This document shows, piece after piece, positions 1 to 10,080 of a stretch of DNA of 64,000 nucleotides (position 1 is its first letter; the number at the start of each line of letters is the position of its first letter). A program made the position numbers and the translations under genes. The DNA is from Sophora flavescens (taxonomy: Eukaryota > Streptophyta > Magnoliopsida > Fabales > Fabaceae). The DNA lies in contig CM061069.1 in the NCBI GenBank assembly GCA_030762895.1, forward strand, positions 9,479,630 through 9,543,629, read 5' to 3'. The notes under the pieces were generated by a model that saw nothing but the letters and a program-made list of their open reading frames with translations, ran no database searches and was not told the origin of the DNA.

Positions 1-1094
1 ACAGTCATATCATTAACCATAATCATAACAGACAACATAGAATGACAACAAGCATACTAAGCATATTATCAATTATCATGTTAGAACATCGGCATATTAA
101 ACATATCAACAACACATAGACATATCAAACATATATCAACCACTAGTAGGGCTTGAGGAACCCTACACATGTTAAAAGTCCTATTCTATGCCTACTTTCT
201 AGATAATTGTCGTTTCTTCCCCCTCACATGGGAAAACGTTCGCGTACGCTCCTTACAAACAACCTTGACCCTTGAACTCACGAGCAAATGTCTTGGACCT
301 TGTGTACACTTATACCAAAGCACGATTCCTTGTAAGTGAGAGTTGCTACTTCGTTTATTTTCTTGAATTCGGACTAGCCCGGTACGACAACTTAGGTTGG
401 ATTTATAGAAAGCTTATTAGGTTGGCATCTAGAAACCTAAAGTTAACAATCGAGCAAGCTAGGTAAACAAATTTAATATGTTCAAAGTGTATGGAACAAA
501 CCAAATTGGACTTTTACAAGGATGATCACTATAAGTATAAAGTGTATGTTTGCGTAACAATGTGAGGTAAGATCTAGGCAAGGTTTTGGGCTATTCTTTG
601 TGTCTTTTTGTGGGGGAACCAGCCGTTATGTTCATTAACTTTGTATTGTTATTTTCTTGGACGTATACCTTTATTTGATTGATATTTTTATTTGGTTTGT
701 TGCAACTAAATCCTATGGTGGACATTAAATCAAGATGAAAGCTTATCTATGTTTAACAAGTAGGAGGTGGCATCACATTAGCTATGTCATGGATATTTTG
801 TTTTTATCAAGTTGGAGGTGTCATCTACAAAGGTTAGTAGCTTTACAAATTGGTAAAAGGTTTCTTCATCACTTGGTCATCCGTGGAGTCTTCAAACTAG
901 GATTTTATATAATTAAGTTGAATTAGTCACGGTTAATCACTAATCAAGCTTAATCTATCATAATTGGTTAACTAATCAAGGATTATGGTTTACATGGTGA
1001 CTTATGTTTAATGAGATCTAATTATCTTAAGTAATCTTCCAACTTATTAACTTATGCTCTACTAATCCATTTTGGTTTATTAAATCTATATAGT
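1..1094. other. Unassigned AT-rich flank
   Basis: I recognise no coding domain, LTR terminus, PBS or tandem array here. The longest open frames are about 60 codons and look random. The block ends exactly where a minus-strand LTR terminus begins at 1095, so it is probably the older DNA into which that LTR inserted. It has no counterpart in the right half of the window and lies outside the giant inverted repeat. Confidence 0.5.
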
Positions 1095-2075
1095 TGGTTG
1101 CGCTGTCACGCATGAGCCAAAAAGAACGAGCGGGTTTTAAAACTGTAGTTTAGGGCGACAACTCGGATGTCGTCTCACAATGACTCTTAAAGTGTTATTT
1201 TTCACAAAAATAAGTTTTGGGGGGATTTGGATTGGGATGCAAAAAAGAAAACAAAATAATAACAGAGAAATGTAACAAGGCAATTCAAAGAGATTGTCAA
1301 ATAGCTAAAAACCGATTAATCTATTGTTCTCGATTTCCCAACTATCATAGGTTCATGCAATTTCCAAGCCCTAAGCAGATTCTAATCCCCTCCCGGTTGT
1401 AGCAACAATTTACAAGCGAAACCACTACTACAGATACATGTCCCTATTCCCGAATTAAGCAAACGGGGTTAAGCCCTTCGTGAACTAAGCGAACACGAAA
1501 CGTACACACGCGAATTAAGCAGACGCGATTAATTATAGGAACATAATATCACCAGAAATAAATCAACACAACCCAATATACTCCTGAATTAAGCAAACAG
1601 AAATATAAAGCATGGCATTGAAAAGGGAAAAGCATACAAAACAGGAAATACAAGAACCTCAAGTGTGGTGGAAATCGATTACAATAGATTAATCCTAGAA
1701 CTTAGTTCTCCATAAAAAAAACGAAAACACACAAAAAAAATGTAAACAAAACAATGGAGAAGCCAAAAGTCCCTTCTAATCTGCCCAGACAGCTGTTTAT
1801 AACATTCATGAATTTTGCCCACTCGCGAGGCGAGACCTAATTCGCGAGCCGAATATTGTGAAGAGTCAACAACCTTTGGCATTCTCGCGGGGCGAAGGAC
1901 TACTCGCGGGGCGAGAATCTGAAGAGTCTTCTTATTACGCCCGTTATGAACATCAGGAGCCAACCGTGACGCTTTCTGACTTCCATTATCGCGAGGCGAA
2001 GGGATTATTCGCAAGGCGAGACTCTTCAAGTTCCAAACTGTCACAGCCGTGACCTTCAGCATGGTTAAACCGTGA
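1095..2075 (-). mobile_element. Truncated Athila-like LTR (copy E)
   Basis: The segment matches the 3' roughly 980 bp of the 1.4-kb LTR seen complete at 8257-9666. It starts at the LTR 3' terminus (TGGT on the plus strand) and shows C-to-T and G-to-A changes at former CpG sites. No primer-binding site lies beyond 1095, so it was a 3' LTR or a solo LTR. It stops inside U3 at about 2075, where it is fused to the internal 3' region of an oppositely oriented element. That junction is also the left edge of the giant inverted repeat. Several TCGC-N3-GCGA dyads are retained between 1819 and 2020. Confidence 0.85.
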
Positions 2076-2865
2076 GCATGGAATCTTAGAAAGAGAACGG
2101 GTGCAAGAAACTAAGTTTGGGGTGGCTACAAGGTGATGAGTTGTTGGGATTGAGAAAAAAAATTAAAAAAAAATTAAAAAAAAGAAGAAAAAAATAAAAA
2201 ATAAAAAATAAAAAGAAAATTGTAAAAATGTTAAAAAAAATAAAAGTATTAGGAAAAAAAAAAAAGAAAGGCTGTAGTCACCCAAAGCATAAAGAAAAAA
2301 ATGAGAAAAGGAATATGAGTGGAATTTCAATGTTTTGAACTGTTTCACGCTCTCTTAGTTCCTAGGGTCTTCAGCCCAGTATCTTTGTATATCCTACCCT
2401 TAGCCAGGCCCCATTACAACCCATAAAAGACCTTTTGATGTTGCTTGCATGTTTTCTGTGGGAATCATTTTGAGATGAAAATCAAATTTATGGGAAGTGT
2501 TCTTGAAAAGTGAAATTGAGTGCAATGTTGATAGCCTGACACAAACTGAGCGATTGAGTGAACACTAAATGCCCTTGTGAGGAAGGCGATTGTTTGAATT
2601 TGGTGATCTCCCTCTTGTGTGTAACCCGGATCCCCCGCTTAGATTGATGATTGTTTGAATGATGAAATTCTCAATTGTTTAGAATGAATGGTTGTGGGGA
2701 TTGCTTTTCTTGAAAAAGGGGGGACATTGAAGAAAACGGTTTTGATGTATTGCTTGAATTTGTTCAAGGTTGATTGAATCTTTTAAGCTTGCCAGGTCTT
2801 GAGTCTTTTTGATTTTTGAGTCCTAGTTTGCTTGGGGACAAGCAAAGTTTAAGTTTGGGGTATTT
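2075..2865 (+). mobile_element. 3' internal (non-coding) region of Athila-like element, left-arm copy of C
   Basis: This stretch lies between the palindrome edge and the 3' LTR at 2866. It contains an A-rich low-complexity run (about 2155-2275) and ends with a polypurine tract (AAGTTTGGGGTATT, about 2851-2864) directly before the LTR terminus, as expected for the plus-strand primer of Ty3-gypsy elements. It mirrors 55998-56764. No env-like frame is visible; the Phe-rich minus-strand frame at 2163-2348 only reflects the poly-A run. Confidence 0.85.
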
Positions 2866-4273
2866 TGATAAGCCTCTGGCTCATCTAGTTTTATGGCTAG
2901 TATGACCAGGGTTTTGTGCAAATTATATCCTATTTTCACCCAAATTAGATTAGATTGTCCTCAAGCAAGGTTTTGAGTCTCTAAAGTAGTTTTAGGTTAA
3001 TTTAGCCAGTTTTGAGTCAAATAATGCAATTATAGCTGTGTCTTTGTTTTCAGGTTAAGTTGGAAGTCAAGAGAATAAAGAAATAGGGGATTCGCCTCGC
3101 GAGAGCTTCTTCGCCTCGTGAACCTGAAAGCCAGCAGAACAGTGAAAATGTCATCCTCTCTGGTTCGCCCCGCGACTACTCTTCTCGCCTCGCGACCCCG
3201 AAGGCTGACTGTTCCAGGAAAATGCAACGTTTGTGTCGCCTCGCGAACACTTGACTCTCCCCGCGAGTAATCCAACCCAGGAAGACCAGAAGCTATCACG
3301 GTTTAACCATGCTGAAGGTCACGGCTGTGACAGTTTGGAACTTGAAGAGTCTCGCCTCGCGAATAATCCCTTCGCCTTGCGATAATGGAAGTCAGAAAGC
3401 ATCACGGTTGGCCCCTGATGTTCATAACGGGCGTAATAAGAAGACTCTTCAGATTCTCGCCCCGTGAGTAGTCCTTCGCCCCGCGAGAATGCCAAAAGTT
3501 GCCGACTCTTCACAATATTCGCCTCGCGAATTAGGTCTCGCCTCGCGAGTGGGCAAAATTCATGAATGTTATAAACAGCTGTCTGGGCAGATTAGAAGGG
3601 ACTTTTGGCTTCTCCATTGTTCTGTTTACATTTTTTGTGTGTTTTCGTTTTTTTTATGGAGAACTAAGTTCTAGGATTAATCTATTGTAATCGATTTCCA
3701 CCACACTTGAGGTTCTTGTATTTCCTGTTTTGTATGCTTTTCCCTTTTCAATGCCATGCTTTATATTTCTGTTTGCTTAATTCAGGAGTATATTGGGTTG
3801 TGTTGATTTATTTCTGGTGATATTATGTTCCTATAATTAATCGCGTCTGCTTAATTCGCGTGTGTACGTTCGTGTTCGCTTAGTTCACGAAGGGCTTAAC
3901 CCCGTTTGCTTAATTCGGGAATAGGGACATGTATCTGTAGTAGTGGTTTCGCTTGTAAATTGTTGCTACAACCGGGAGGGGATTAGAATCTGCTTAGGGC
4001 TTGGAAATTGCATGAGCCTATGATAGTTGGGAAATCGAGAACAATAGATTAATCGGTTTTTAGCTATTTGACAATCTCTTTGAATTGCCTTGTTTCATTT
4101 CTCTGTTATTATTTTGTTTTCTTATTTGCATCCCAATCCAAACCCCCCCAAAACTTATTTTTGTGAAAAATAACACTTTAAGAGTCCTTGTGAGACGACA
4201 TCCGAGTTGTCGCCCTAAACTACAGTTTTAAAACCCGCTCGTTCTTTTTGGCGCGTACGCGACAGCGCGACCA
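2866..4273 (+). mobile_element. Athila-like 3' LTR (left-arm copy of C)
   Basis: Complete 1408-bp LTR with TG...CA ends (TGATAAGCC at the start, GCGACCA at the end), preceded by a polypurine tract. U3 holds the paired TCGC-N3-GCGA dyads (about 3090-3550). The distal part holds the GCTTAATTC repeats (about 3775-3925). The LTR is followed after 5 bp by the tRNA-Asp-like segment, not by ordinary flanking DNA. Confidence 0.93.
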
Positions 4274-4278
4274 AAAAT

Positions 4279-4350
4279 TGGCGCAGTTGCCGTGGAGTAT
4301 TCCCGCATGTCACACGGGTGACCCGGGTTCGATCCCCGGCAACGGCGCCA
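4279..4350 (+). other. tRNA-Asp(GTC)-derived segment between converging LTRs
   Basis: The 59 bp from 4292 to 4350 resemble the D-arm to 3' end of plant tRNA-Asp: anticodon stem-loop with GTC at 4309-4311, variable region, T-arm (GGTTCGATCC), 3' acceptor strand, and a DNA-encoded CCA. The 5' acceptor strand and half of the D-arm are missing. In their place are 13 bp (4279-4291) that repeat the LTR-adjacent primer-binding site. Genomic plant tRNA genes do not encode CCA, so this looks like a reverse-transcribed copy of the primer tRNA rather than a tRNA gene. LTR ends flank it in opposite orientations at 4273 and 4356. The right-arm copy is at 54512-54583. Confidence 0.85.
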
Positions 4351-4355
4351 ATTTT

Positions 4356-4484
4356 TGGTCACGCTGTCGCCATGCGCCAAAAAGAACGAGCGTTTACAAA
4401 ATAATGTAGATAGGGAGCGACAACTCGAGTATCGTCTCTCAAGGACTCTTAGGTTGTTGTTATTAACAGAAAATCAATTTTGGG
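4356..4484 (-). mobile_element. LTR 3'-end fragment fused to pol of element A
   Basis: From TGGT at 4356 the sequence follows an LTR R/U5 region, but with variants (AGGGAGCGACAACTCGAG) nearer the G-type LTR. It stops at a G-run near 4480-4488, where pol begins. LTR and pol share a GGGGCTGG-like string at the junction, suggesting microhomology-mediated joining. The pol frame reads into this fragment and ends at a stop at 4463. Confidence 0.75.
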
Positions 4485-6739
4485 GGCTGGATGATGGGGG
4501 TAGATGTCAATGCTTTTTTCAGGTAGTCAAATGCCTCCTTGCAATGGTCATCAAAATGGAGCAGGGCATCATTTTTCAGCAGGTTTGACAATGGCAGAGC
4601 TATCTTGCTGAAGTCCTTTATAAAGCGCCTGTAGAAACCTGCATGTCCAAGAAAAGAACGGATCTCGCGTACGCAAGATGGGTAAGGCAATGAAGAAATC
4701 ACATCAATTTTTGCAGGATCCATTGAAATACCCTCTTTAGAAATTACATGACCCAAAACAATCCCTTGCTCTACCATAAAGTGACATTTCTCATAGTTCA
4801 AAATCAAATCAGTCTCAATGCATCTTTGTAGAACTAAACTCAGACTATGCAGACATGCATCAAATGAGGAGCCATATACAGTGAAGTCATCCATGAACAC
4901 CTCTATGCAATTTTCAATAAATTCAGAGAAAATGCTAAGCATGCATCTTTGGAAGGTGCCAGGAGCATTACAAAGGCCAAATGGCATCCTCCTATAGGCA
5001 AACGTACCGAAGGGGCACGTGAAAGTGGTCTTTTCGTGATCCTCAGGGGCAATATGGATCTGGAAATACCCGGAAAAGCCATAAAGATAGCAATAATGAG
5101 ATTTACCAGCCAGCCGATCCAGCATCTGATCTATGAACGGCAAAGGAAAATGATCCTTTCTGGTGGCCTGGTTCAACTTCCTATAATCTATACAGACTCG
5201 CCAGCTGTTTTGGACTCTAGTAGGTACAAGCTCATTATTATCATTCCTAACTACTGTTAGACCAGACTTCTTTGGTACAACTTGCACCGGACTTACCCAA
5301 GTACTATCAGAGATGGGGTATATAATACCTACCTGCAGAAGCTTAGTCACATCTTTCTTCACCACATCCAAAATCAATGGGTTTAGTCGCCTTTGGGCCT
5401 GTCTAACTGGTTTAGCTCCATCCTCCAATAGAATTCTGTGCATGCATCTGGAGGGGCTAATTCCTGGAATATCAGCCAAGGTCCACCCAATAGCCTTCTT
5501 GTTCTTCTTCAGAACCTCCAATAGTTTGGCTTCCTGGTCAGAGTCAAGGCTGGAAGAGATAATGACTGGCAGTTTTTCATTTGTCTCCAGGTAGGCATAC
5601 TTCAGGTTCCCAGGAAGTGGCTTGAGTTCTAAGGATAGTGGCTGCTCAACAGATGGTACATTAGGAGTAGCCAGGATGTCAAGGACTTCTGCTGAACAGA
5701 CAGCTTCACTCTCACTATCACTATCACCCTGCAAGGTTGAATCAAGAAACTCAGCACAAACAGAACAAGGGTTAGTGTCAGTACAGTTAGTACATGAATA
5801 CAAATCATCAAAACCAGAAATGAATGGAAAATCATAAATAAAATCCTCATGGGTATCCTCAATAAGCTCCGAAAGCAACTCTAATTGGAAAACCGAGTGC
5901 TCCTCCAGTGGGTGTTTCATAGCATCAAAGATCTTGAACTTGGCCACAATATCACCAAACTCCATAGACATAGTCCCATCATGCACATCAATTTTAGTCT
6001 TGGCTATCTTCATGAATGGTCTGCCCAAGATTATTGGTGATCTACTGGAATGTGTCTCTCCTGCCATGTCTAAGATGTAGAAGTCAGCAGGGAAGATCAA
6101 ATCATCAACTTGCACTAGCACATCTTCTACCATTCCCATGGGTCGGGCACTGGTCCTGTTAGCCAACTGGATGGTGAGACCTGTATACTGCAAAGGCCCA
6201 AGATCAAGGTTATTAAAGATGGAGGTAGGCATGACATTTATGGAGGCTCCCAAATCCAGCATGCAGTTTTCAAATTTCCTATCCCCAATAATGCATGGAA
6301 TAGTAAATATGCCTGGGTCCTTGCACTTCTGTGGTAGTGCCTGAGTAGGGGTTAAAGCAGCAACTCTTTCTGGTGCAGGCCTAGACTGGATAAAAGCTGA
6401 GACATTTCTTCCCAAATCAACCCTCTCATTATTCTTCATCTTCCTCTTGTTGGTGCATAGATCCTTGAGAAATTTGGCATACTTAGGCAGCTGCTTGATC
6501 ACATCCAACAGTGGAATATTTACAGCTACCTTTCTGAAAACATCAAGAATTTCCTTCTCCTTCTCTTCACCACCAATCTTCTTATTATTCTGCAATCTGT
6601 GTGGGAATGGGATTGGTGGTCTGTACACTTTCTCAACTTCAACTTCAACAGTGGGCTCAGGAGTGACCTCAACAGTTTCTTCATCTTTTCCAGAGGTGGC
6701 CTCAACAACTTTTCCAGATCTCAGAGATATGGCACTCAC
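4463..6739 (-). pseudogene. pol: Athila-like gag C-terminus, protease and reverse transcriptase (element A)
   Basis: A 758-codon uninterrupted frame, the longest in the window. The N-terminal quarter is the lysine/glutamate-rich gag-to-pol linker. An aspartic protease follows with the plant-type active site DLGASINVMP (about residues 160-170) and the downstream ILGRPF motif. The reverse transcriptase then runs from YRKLNQAT through FMDDF (codons near 4885-4899) to the thumb/connection (FLGHAGFYRRFIKDFS). The first catalytic Asp of RT, in the LDG motif, is Tyr here (TAT, plus-strand 5081-5083), which should abolish polymerisation. The frame ends in LTR sequence before RNase H. The Met start is arbitrary: the true polyprotein starts upstream in gag, separated by a stop near 6903 and a frameshift near 6925. 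Confidence 0.9.
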
Positions 6740-6899
6740 ATTAGGATTGGAGCCATTGGGATTTATTACTGGCTGTGCAGGTAGCTGGGTTGTTCTTTGA
6801 GCTTGCTGTATGTTATTTATGTTTGTGGCAAGCTGTCCAACCTGTGTCTCTAAATTCTGAATACTAGCATTTGTTTGTTGTTGAAACTGTGCCTGTGAA

Positions 6900-8028
6900 G
6901 TCTAAATCTGTCCCATTTGCTGCTGAACTGGAGATTTTATGCAGCCATTTGTGCAGCCATTTGTTTGAGCATATCCTCTAATGAAGGTCCAGAAGGTGCT
7001 GAAGTGGTCACTGGAGGATTCTGAGGTGCTGCGATCGGTTGTTGTTGGGATGAGTTCCCATACCGCAGATTAGGATGATTCCTCCAGTTGGGATGGTACC
7101 TATTGGTGGAGAGGTCTGGAGTGCTGTACCGATTATGACTGTTTCCTTGATTATATGGATTTACTGCATAAGCTTGAGACACTTCACTGACAAACTCTTC
7201 TCTCTGGGTGGGGCATGCATCATATGGGTGCTCGGGAGAATTGCATATGCCACATAACTTTGCAGGCTGAACCCTGTCTATTGCCAATTGCCTTACAAAA
7301 TAAGTCAGCTCATCCAATCTATTCTCAAGGGCGGCCTGGTTGGAAGATGAACTATGGACCTCATGCACACCTCTTGTCTCAACTGAATTTCTTCTGGTAG
7401 TAAACTGCTGGGAGTTCAGTGACATATTCTCAATGAGTTGCTTGGCAGCAGCTGCGGTCTTATCAACTAGTGCTCCCCCACTAGCAGCATCCAAAAGATT
7501 CCTATCCATCGGCAGTAATCCTTCATAAAAGTACTGGATGAGGAGCTGCTCAGAAATCTGATGCTGGGGGAAACTTAATACCAAATGCTTCAACCTCTCC
7601 CAATATTCAGCTAGCGATTCATTCCCTTGCCTGATGCCACATATTTCTTTCCTTATTGACACAGCTCTTGAAGCAGGAAAATATCTTTCTAGGAAAACCC
7701 TCTTCAAATCATTCCAAGTGGTGATAGAGTTGGGCTCAAGATACAACAGCCAATCCTTTGCAGCTCCCTGAAGTGTGAACGGAAAAGCCTTCAGCTTGAT
7801 ACTATCTTCAGTGACTCCCTCTGATCTCGAGGTTGTGGAGCAAACAACTTGGAATTCCTTCAAGTGCTTGTGTGGATCCTCACCTACAAGACCATTAAAC
7901 TTTGGCAACTAGTGAATGAAACCAGATTTTAGTTCAAAAGGAGTATCAGCACCAGGATATGAAATACACAATCCATTATAGTTAACATCAGGGGCAGCAA
8001 GCTATCTTAATGTCCTTTGATCACCCAT
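6900..8028 (-). pseudogene. gag: Athila-like gag (element A)
   Basis: The gag capsid domain is the retrotransposon gag family: GEDPHKHLKEF, FPFTLQGAAKDWL, ITTWNDLKRVFLERYFP and IRQGNESLAEYWERFK-like blocks lie in the 323-codon frame 6937-7908. A CCHC zinc knuckle (CGICNSPEHPYDAC, about 7215-7256) follows, then a Gln-rich tail. A likely start ATG is at 8028, before a GDQRTLR-like peptide. A Leu-to-stop change near 7912 (TAG) splits the N-terminus, and a stop near 6903 plus a 1-bp deletion near 6925 separate gag from protease. Structural role: packages element RNA. Confidence 0.88.
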
Positions 8029-8233
8029 ATTTTCAAAAACAGTTTTGGAATTAGAATCACTACTAGTGCTAGCCCGAAATTCTCTACGGAGTGTGTGCAG
8101 TGTTCTTTCAATTTCCGGGTCAAAATCACACAATTCAGGGCAATTAGACCTAGTAGCCAGACCAATTCAAAACAAAAACGAAAGTAAAAGAAAAAGACAA
8201 GAAAGAAAAAAATGGAAAAATAACAAATAAGAG

Positions 8234-8251
8234 TCCTCGGCAACGGCGCCA
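8234..8251 (-). other. Primer-binding site, tRNA-Asp (element A)
   Basis: Read on the minus strand, the 18 bases start TGGCGCCGTTGCCG and are complementary to the 3' end of tRNA-Asp with one mismatch (A for G at position 15). It lies 5 bp inside the 5' LTR terminus, the usual spacing in this family. Confidence 0.9.
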
Positions 8252-8613
8252 ATTTTTGGTCGCGCTGTCGCTCACGCGCCAAAAAGAACGAGCGGGTTTT
8301 AAAACTGTAGTTTAGGGCGACAACTCGGATGTCGTCTCACAAGGACTCTTAAAGTGTTATTTTTCACAAAAATAAGTTTTGGGGGGGTTTGGATTGGGAT
8401 GCAAATAAGAAAACAAAATAATAACAGAGAAATGAAACAAGGCAATTCAAAGAGATTGTCAAATAGCTAAAAACCGATTAATCTATTGTTCTCGATTTCC
8501 CAACTATCATAGGTTCATGCAATTTCCAAGCCCTAAGCAGATTCTAATCCCCTCCCGGTTGTAGCAACAATTTACAAGCGAAACCACTACTACAGATACA
8601 TGTCCCTATTCCC

Positions 8614-8756
8614 GAATTAAGCAAACGGGGTTAAGCCCTTCGTGAACTAATCGAACACGAAACATACACACGCGAATTAAGCAGACGTGATTAATTATAG
8701 GAACATAATATCACCAGAAATAAATCAACACAACCCAATATACTCCTGAATTAAGC
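8614..8756 (-). repeat. Four GAATTAAGC repeats in LTR (30-bp spacing)
   Basis: GAATTAAGC or a close variant occurs at 8614-8622, 8644-8652 (GAACTAATC), 8674-8682 and 8748-8756. The first three start exactly 30 bp apart. The same array is in every Athila-like LTR of this window, including the diverged G LTR (as GAATTAAAC). Confidence 0.85.
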
Positions 8757-8981
8757 AAACAGAAATATAAAGCATGGCATTGAAAAGGGAAAAGCATACA
8801 AAACAGGAAATACAAGAACCTCAAGTGTGGTGGAAATCGATTACAATAGATTAATCCTAGAACTTAGTTCTCCATAAAAAAAATGAAAACACACAAAAAA
8901 TGTAAACAGAACAATGGAGAAGAAAAAGTCCCTTCTAATCTGCCCAGACTGTTGTTTATAACATTCATGAATTTTGCCCAC

Positions 8982-9440
8982 TCGCGAGGCGAGACCTAAT
9001 TTGCGAGGCGAATATTGTGAAGAGTCAGCAACCTTTGGCATTCTCGCGGGGCGAAGGACTACTCGCGGGGCGAGAAACTGAAGAGTCTTCTTATTACGCC
9101 CGTTATGAACATCAGGGGCCAACCGTGATGCTTTCTGACTTCCATTATCGCGAGGCGAAGGGATTATTCGCGAGGCGAGACTCTTCAAGTTCCAAACTGT
9201 CACAGCCGTGACCTTCAGTATGGTTAAACCGTGATAGCTTCTGGTCTTCCAGGGTTGGATTACTCGCGGGGCGAGTCAAGTGTTCGCGAGGCGACACAGA
9301 AACCTTGCATTTTCCTGGAACAGTCAGCCTTCGGGGTCGCGAGGCAAGAAGAGTAGTCGCGGGGCGAACCAGAGAGGATGACATTTTCACTGTTCTGCTG
9401 GCTTTCAGGTTCGCGAGGCGAAGAAACTCTCGCGAGGCGA
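8982..9440. repeat. Array of six doublets of TCGC-N3-GCGA dyads in U3
   Basis: Twelve 11-bp sites start at 8982, 9001, 9044, 9063, 9148, 9168, 9264, 9284, 9337, 9357, 9411 and 9430. Each is TCGCGAGGCGA or TCGCGGGGCGA (two carry one mismatch), that is, an inverted repeat TCGC/GCGA around 3 bp. They form six pairs with start-to-start spacing of 19 or 20 bp, while distances between pairs vary from 62 to 116 bp. The position in U3 suggests transcription control; the binding factor is unknown. Confidence 0.9.
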
Positions 9441-9666
9441 ATCCCCTGTTTCTTTATTCTCTTGACTTCCAACTTAACCTGAAAACAAAGACACAGCTAT
9501 AAGTGCATTATTTGACTCAAAACTGGCTAAATTAACCTAAAACTACTTTAGAGACTCAAAACCTTGCTTGAGGACAATCTAATCTAATTTGGGTGAAAAT
9601 AGGATATAATTTGCACCAAACCCTGGTCATACTAGCCATAAAACTAGATGAGCCAGAGGCTTATCA

Positions 9667-10080
9667 ATAGTCATAAAAAAAACATTTCTAGTTTAGTAAT
9701 TAATTAAGCTTAAGTATTCTAATCTAGTTAATAAATTGAGATTAGTGTTAATTAATCTTGATTACTAAAACTTAAGTAGATTGATCATAATTAGTTAGCT
9801 ATGGTTAATGTCTATATCTATCGCTAATTATTTTGTAATTTGGATCATGATAAACTATCTTAATTAAGGATTCAAATTGACGTGCTTTCGATAGGGGGTT
9901 TTGACGTGCCTGCTCGAGGTTCTTGCCTATTGAAAATTTTGATGTATTTGAATTGTGTTCTAAACTTGCATATGTGTTTGGACTCTTAAATGTTTTTGAT
10001 TTATCTAACCCTCATTCCAACCTAATTAAGATATCTAATTTTCATTCACTAAAAGCAGGATGTTACAAAACCCACATACC
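9667..10080. other. AT-rich flank between element A and GeBP copy 1
   Basis: No domain or repeat terminus is recognised. From about 9826 onward the sequence is absent from the right arm, where the corresponding join is near 49020. Confidence 0.5.

Larger units (their letters stand above)
4356..9666 (-). mobile_element. Athila-like Ty3-gypsy element A, deleted for RNase H and integrase
   Basis: In element order on the minus strand: 5' LTR (8257-9666), PBS (8234-8251), gag (about 8028-6900), protease and reverse transcriptase (to about 4485), then a fragment of about 130 bp of an LTR 3' end (4356 to about 4484). RNase H, integrase, 3' UTR, polypurine tract and most of the 3' LTR, all present in element C at 54589-59144, are absent. 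The terminal LTR fragment is closer to the G-type LTR (26015-27263) than to this element's own 5' LTR, so the 3' end was acquired by recombination or template switching. The mirror copy is element B at 49182-54506. Confidence 0.9.
8257..9666 (-). mobile_element. 5' LTR of Athila-like element A
   Basis: 1410 bp with TG...CA ends, from TTATCA (plus strand) at 9666 to TGGT at 8257. The proximal half (U3) carries twelve TCGC-N3-GCGA dyads between 8982 and 9440. The distal half carries four GAATTAAGC-type repeats between 8614 and 8756. The LTR abuts AT-rich flanking DNA at 9667. No target-site duplication can be scored because the other end of element A is rearranged. Confidence 0.93.

Noticed and set aside
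272..466. Short ORFs in 1-1100 as genes
   Set aside because: About 60 codons each, no motif, no homologous partner elsewhere in the window and composition like surrounding DNA.
1858..2052. Repeated 64-codon frames in the LTRs (also 3319, 9017, 49639, 55350) as a small protein family
   Set aside because: They arise from the CpG-rich dyad region of the LTR, lack stops because of composition, and are matched by open frames on the opposite strand; no start context or motif supports translation.
2163..2348. Small hydrophobic membrane protein (Phe-rich frame)
   Set aside because: It is the complement of an A-rich low-complexity run in the 3' region of an Athila-like element.
4279..4350. Functional tRNA-Asp gene
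   Set aside because: The 5' acceptor strand and part of the D-arm are missing, CCA is encoded, and LTR ends flank it; it is a copied primer fragment.
8982..9440. CRISPR-like array
   Set aside because: The repeated unit is an 11-bp dyad with irregular pair distances inside a plant LTR; there are no long repeats, uniform spacers or cas genes.
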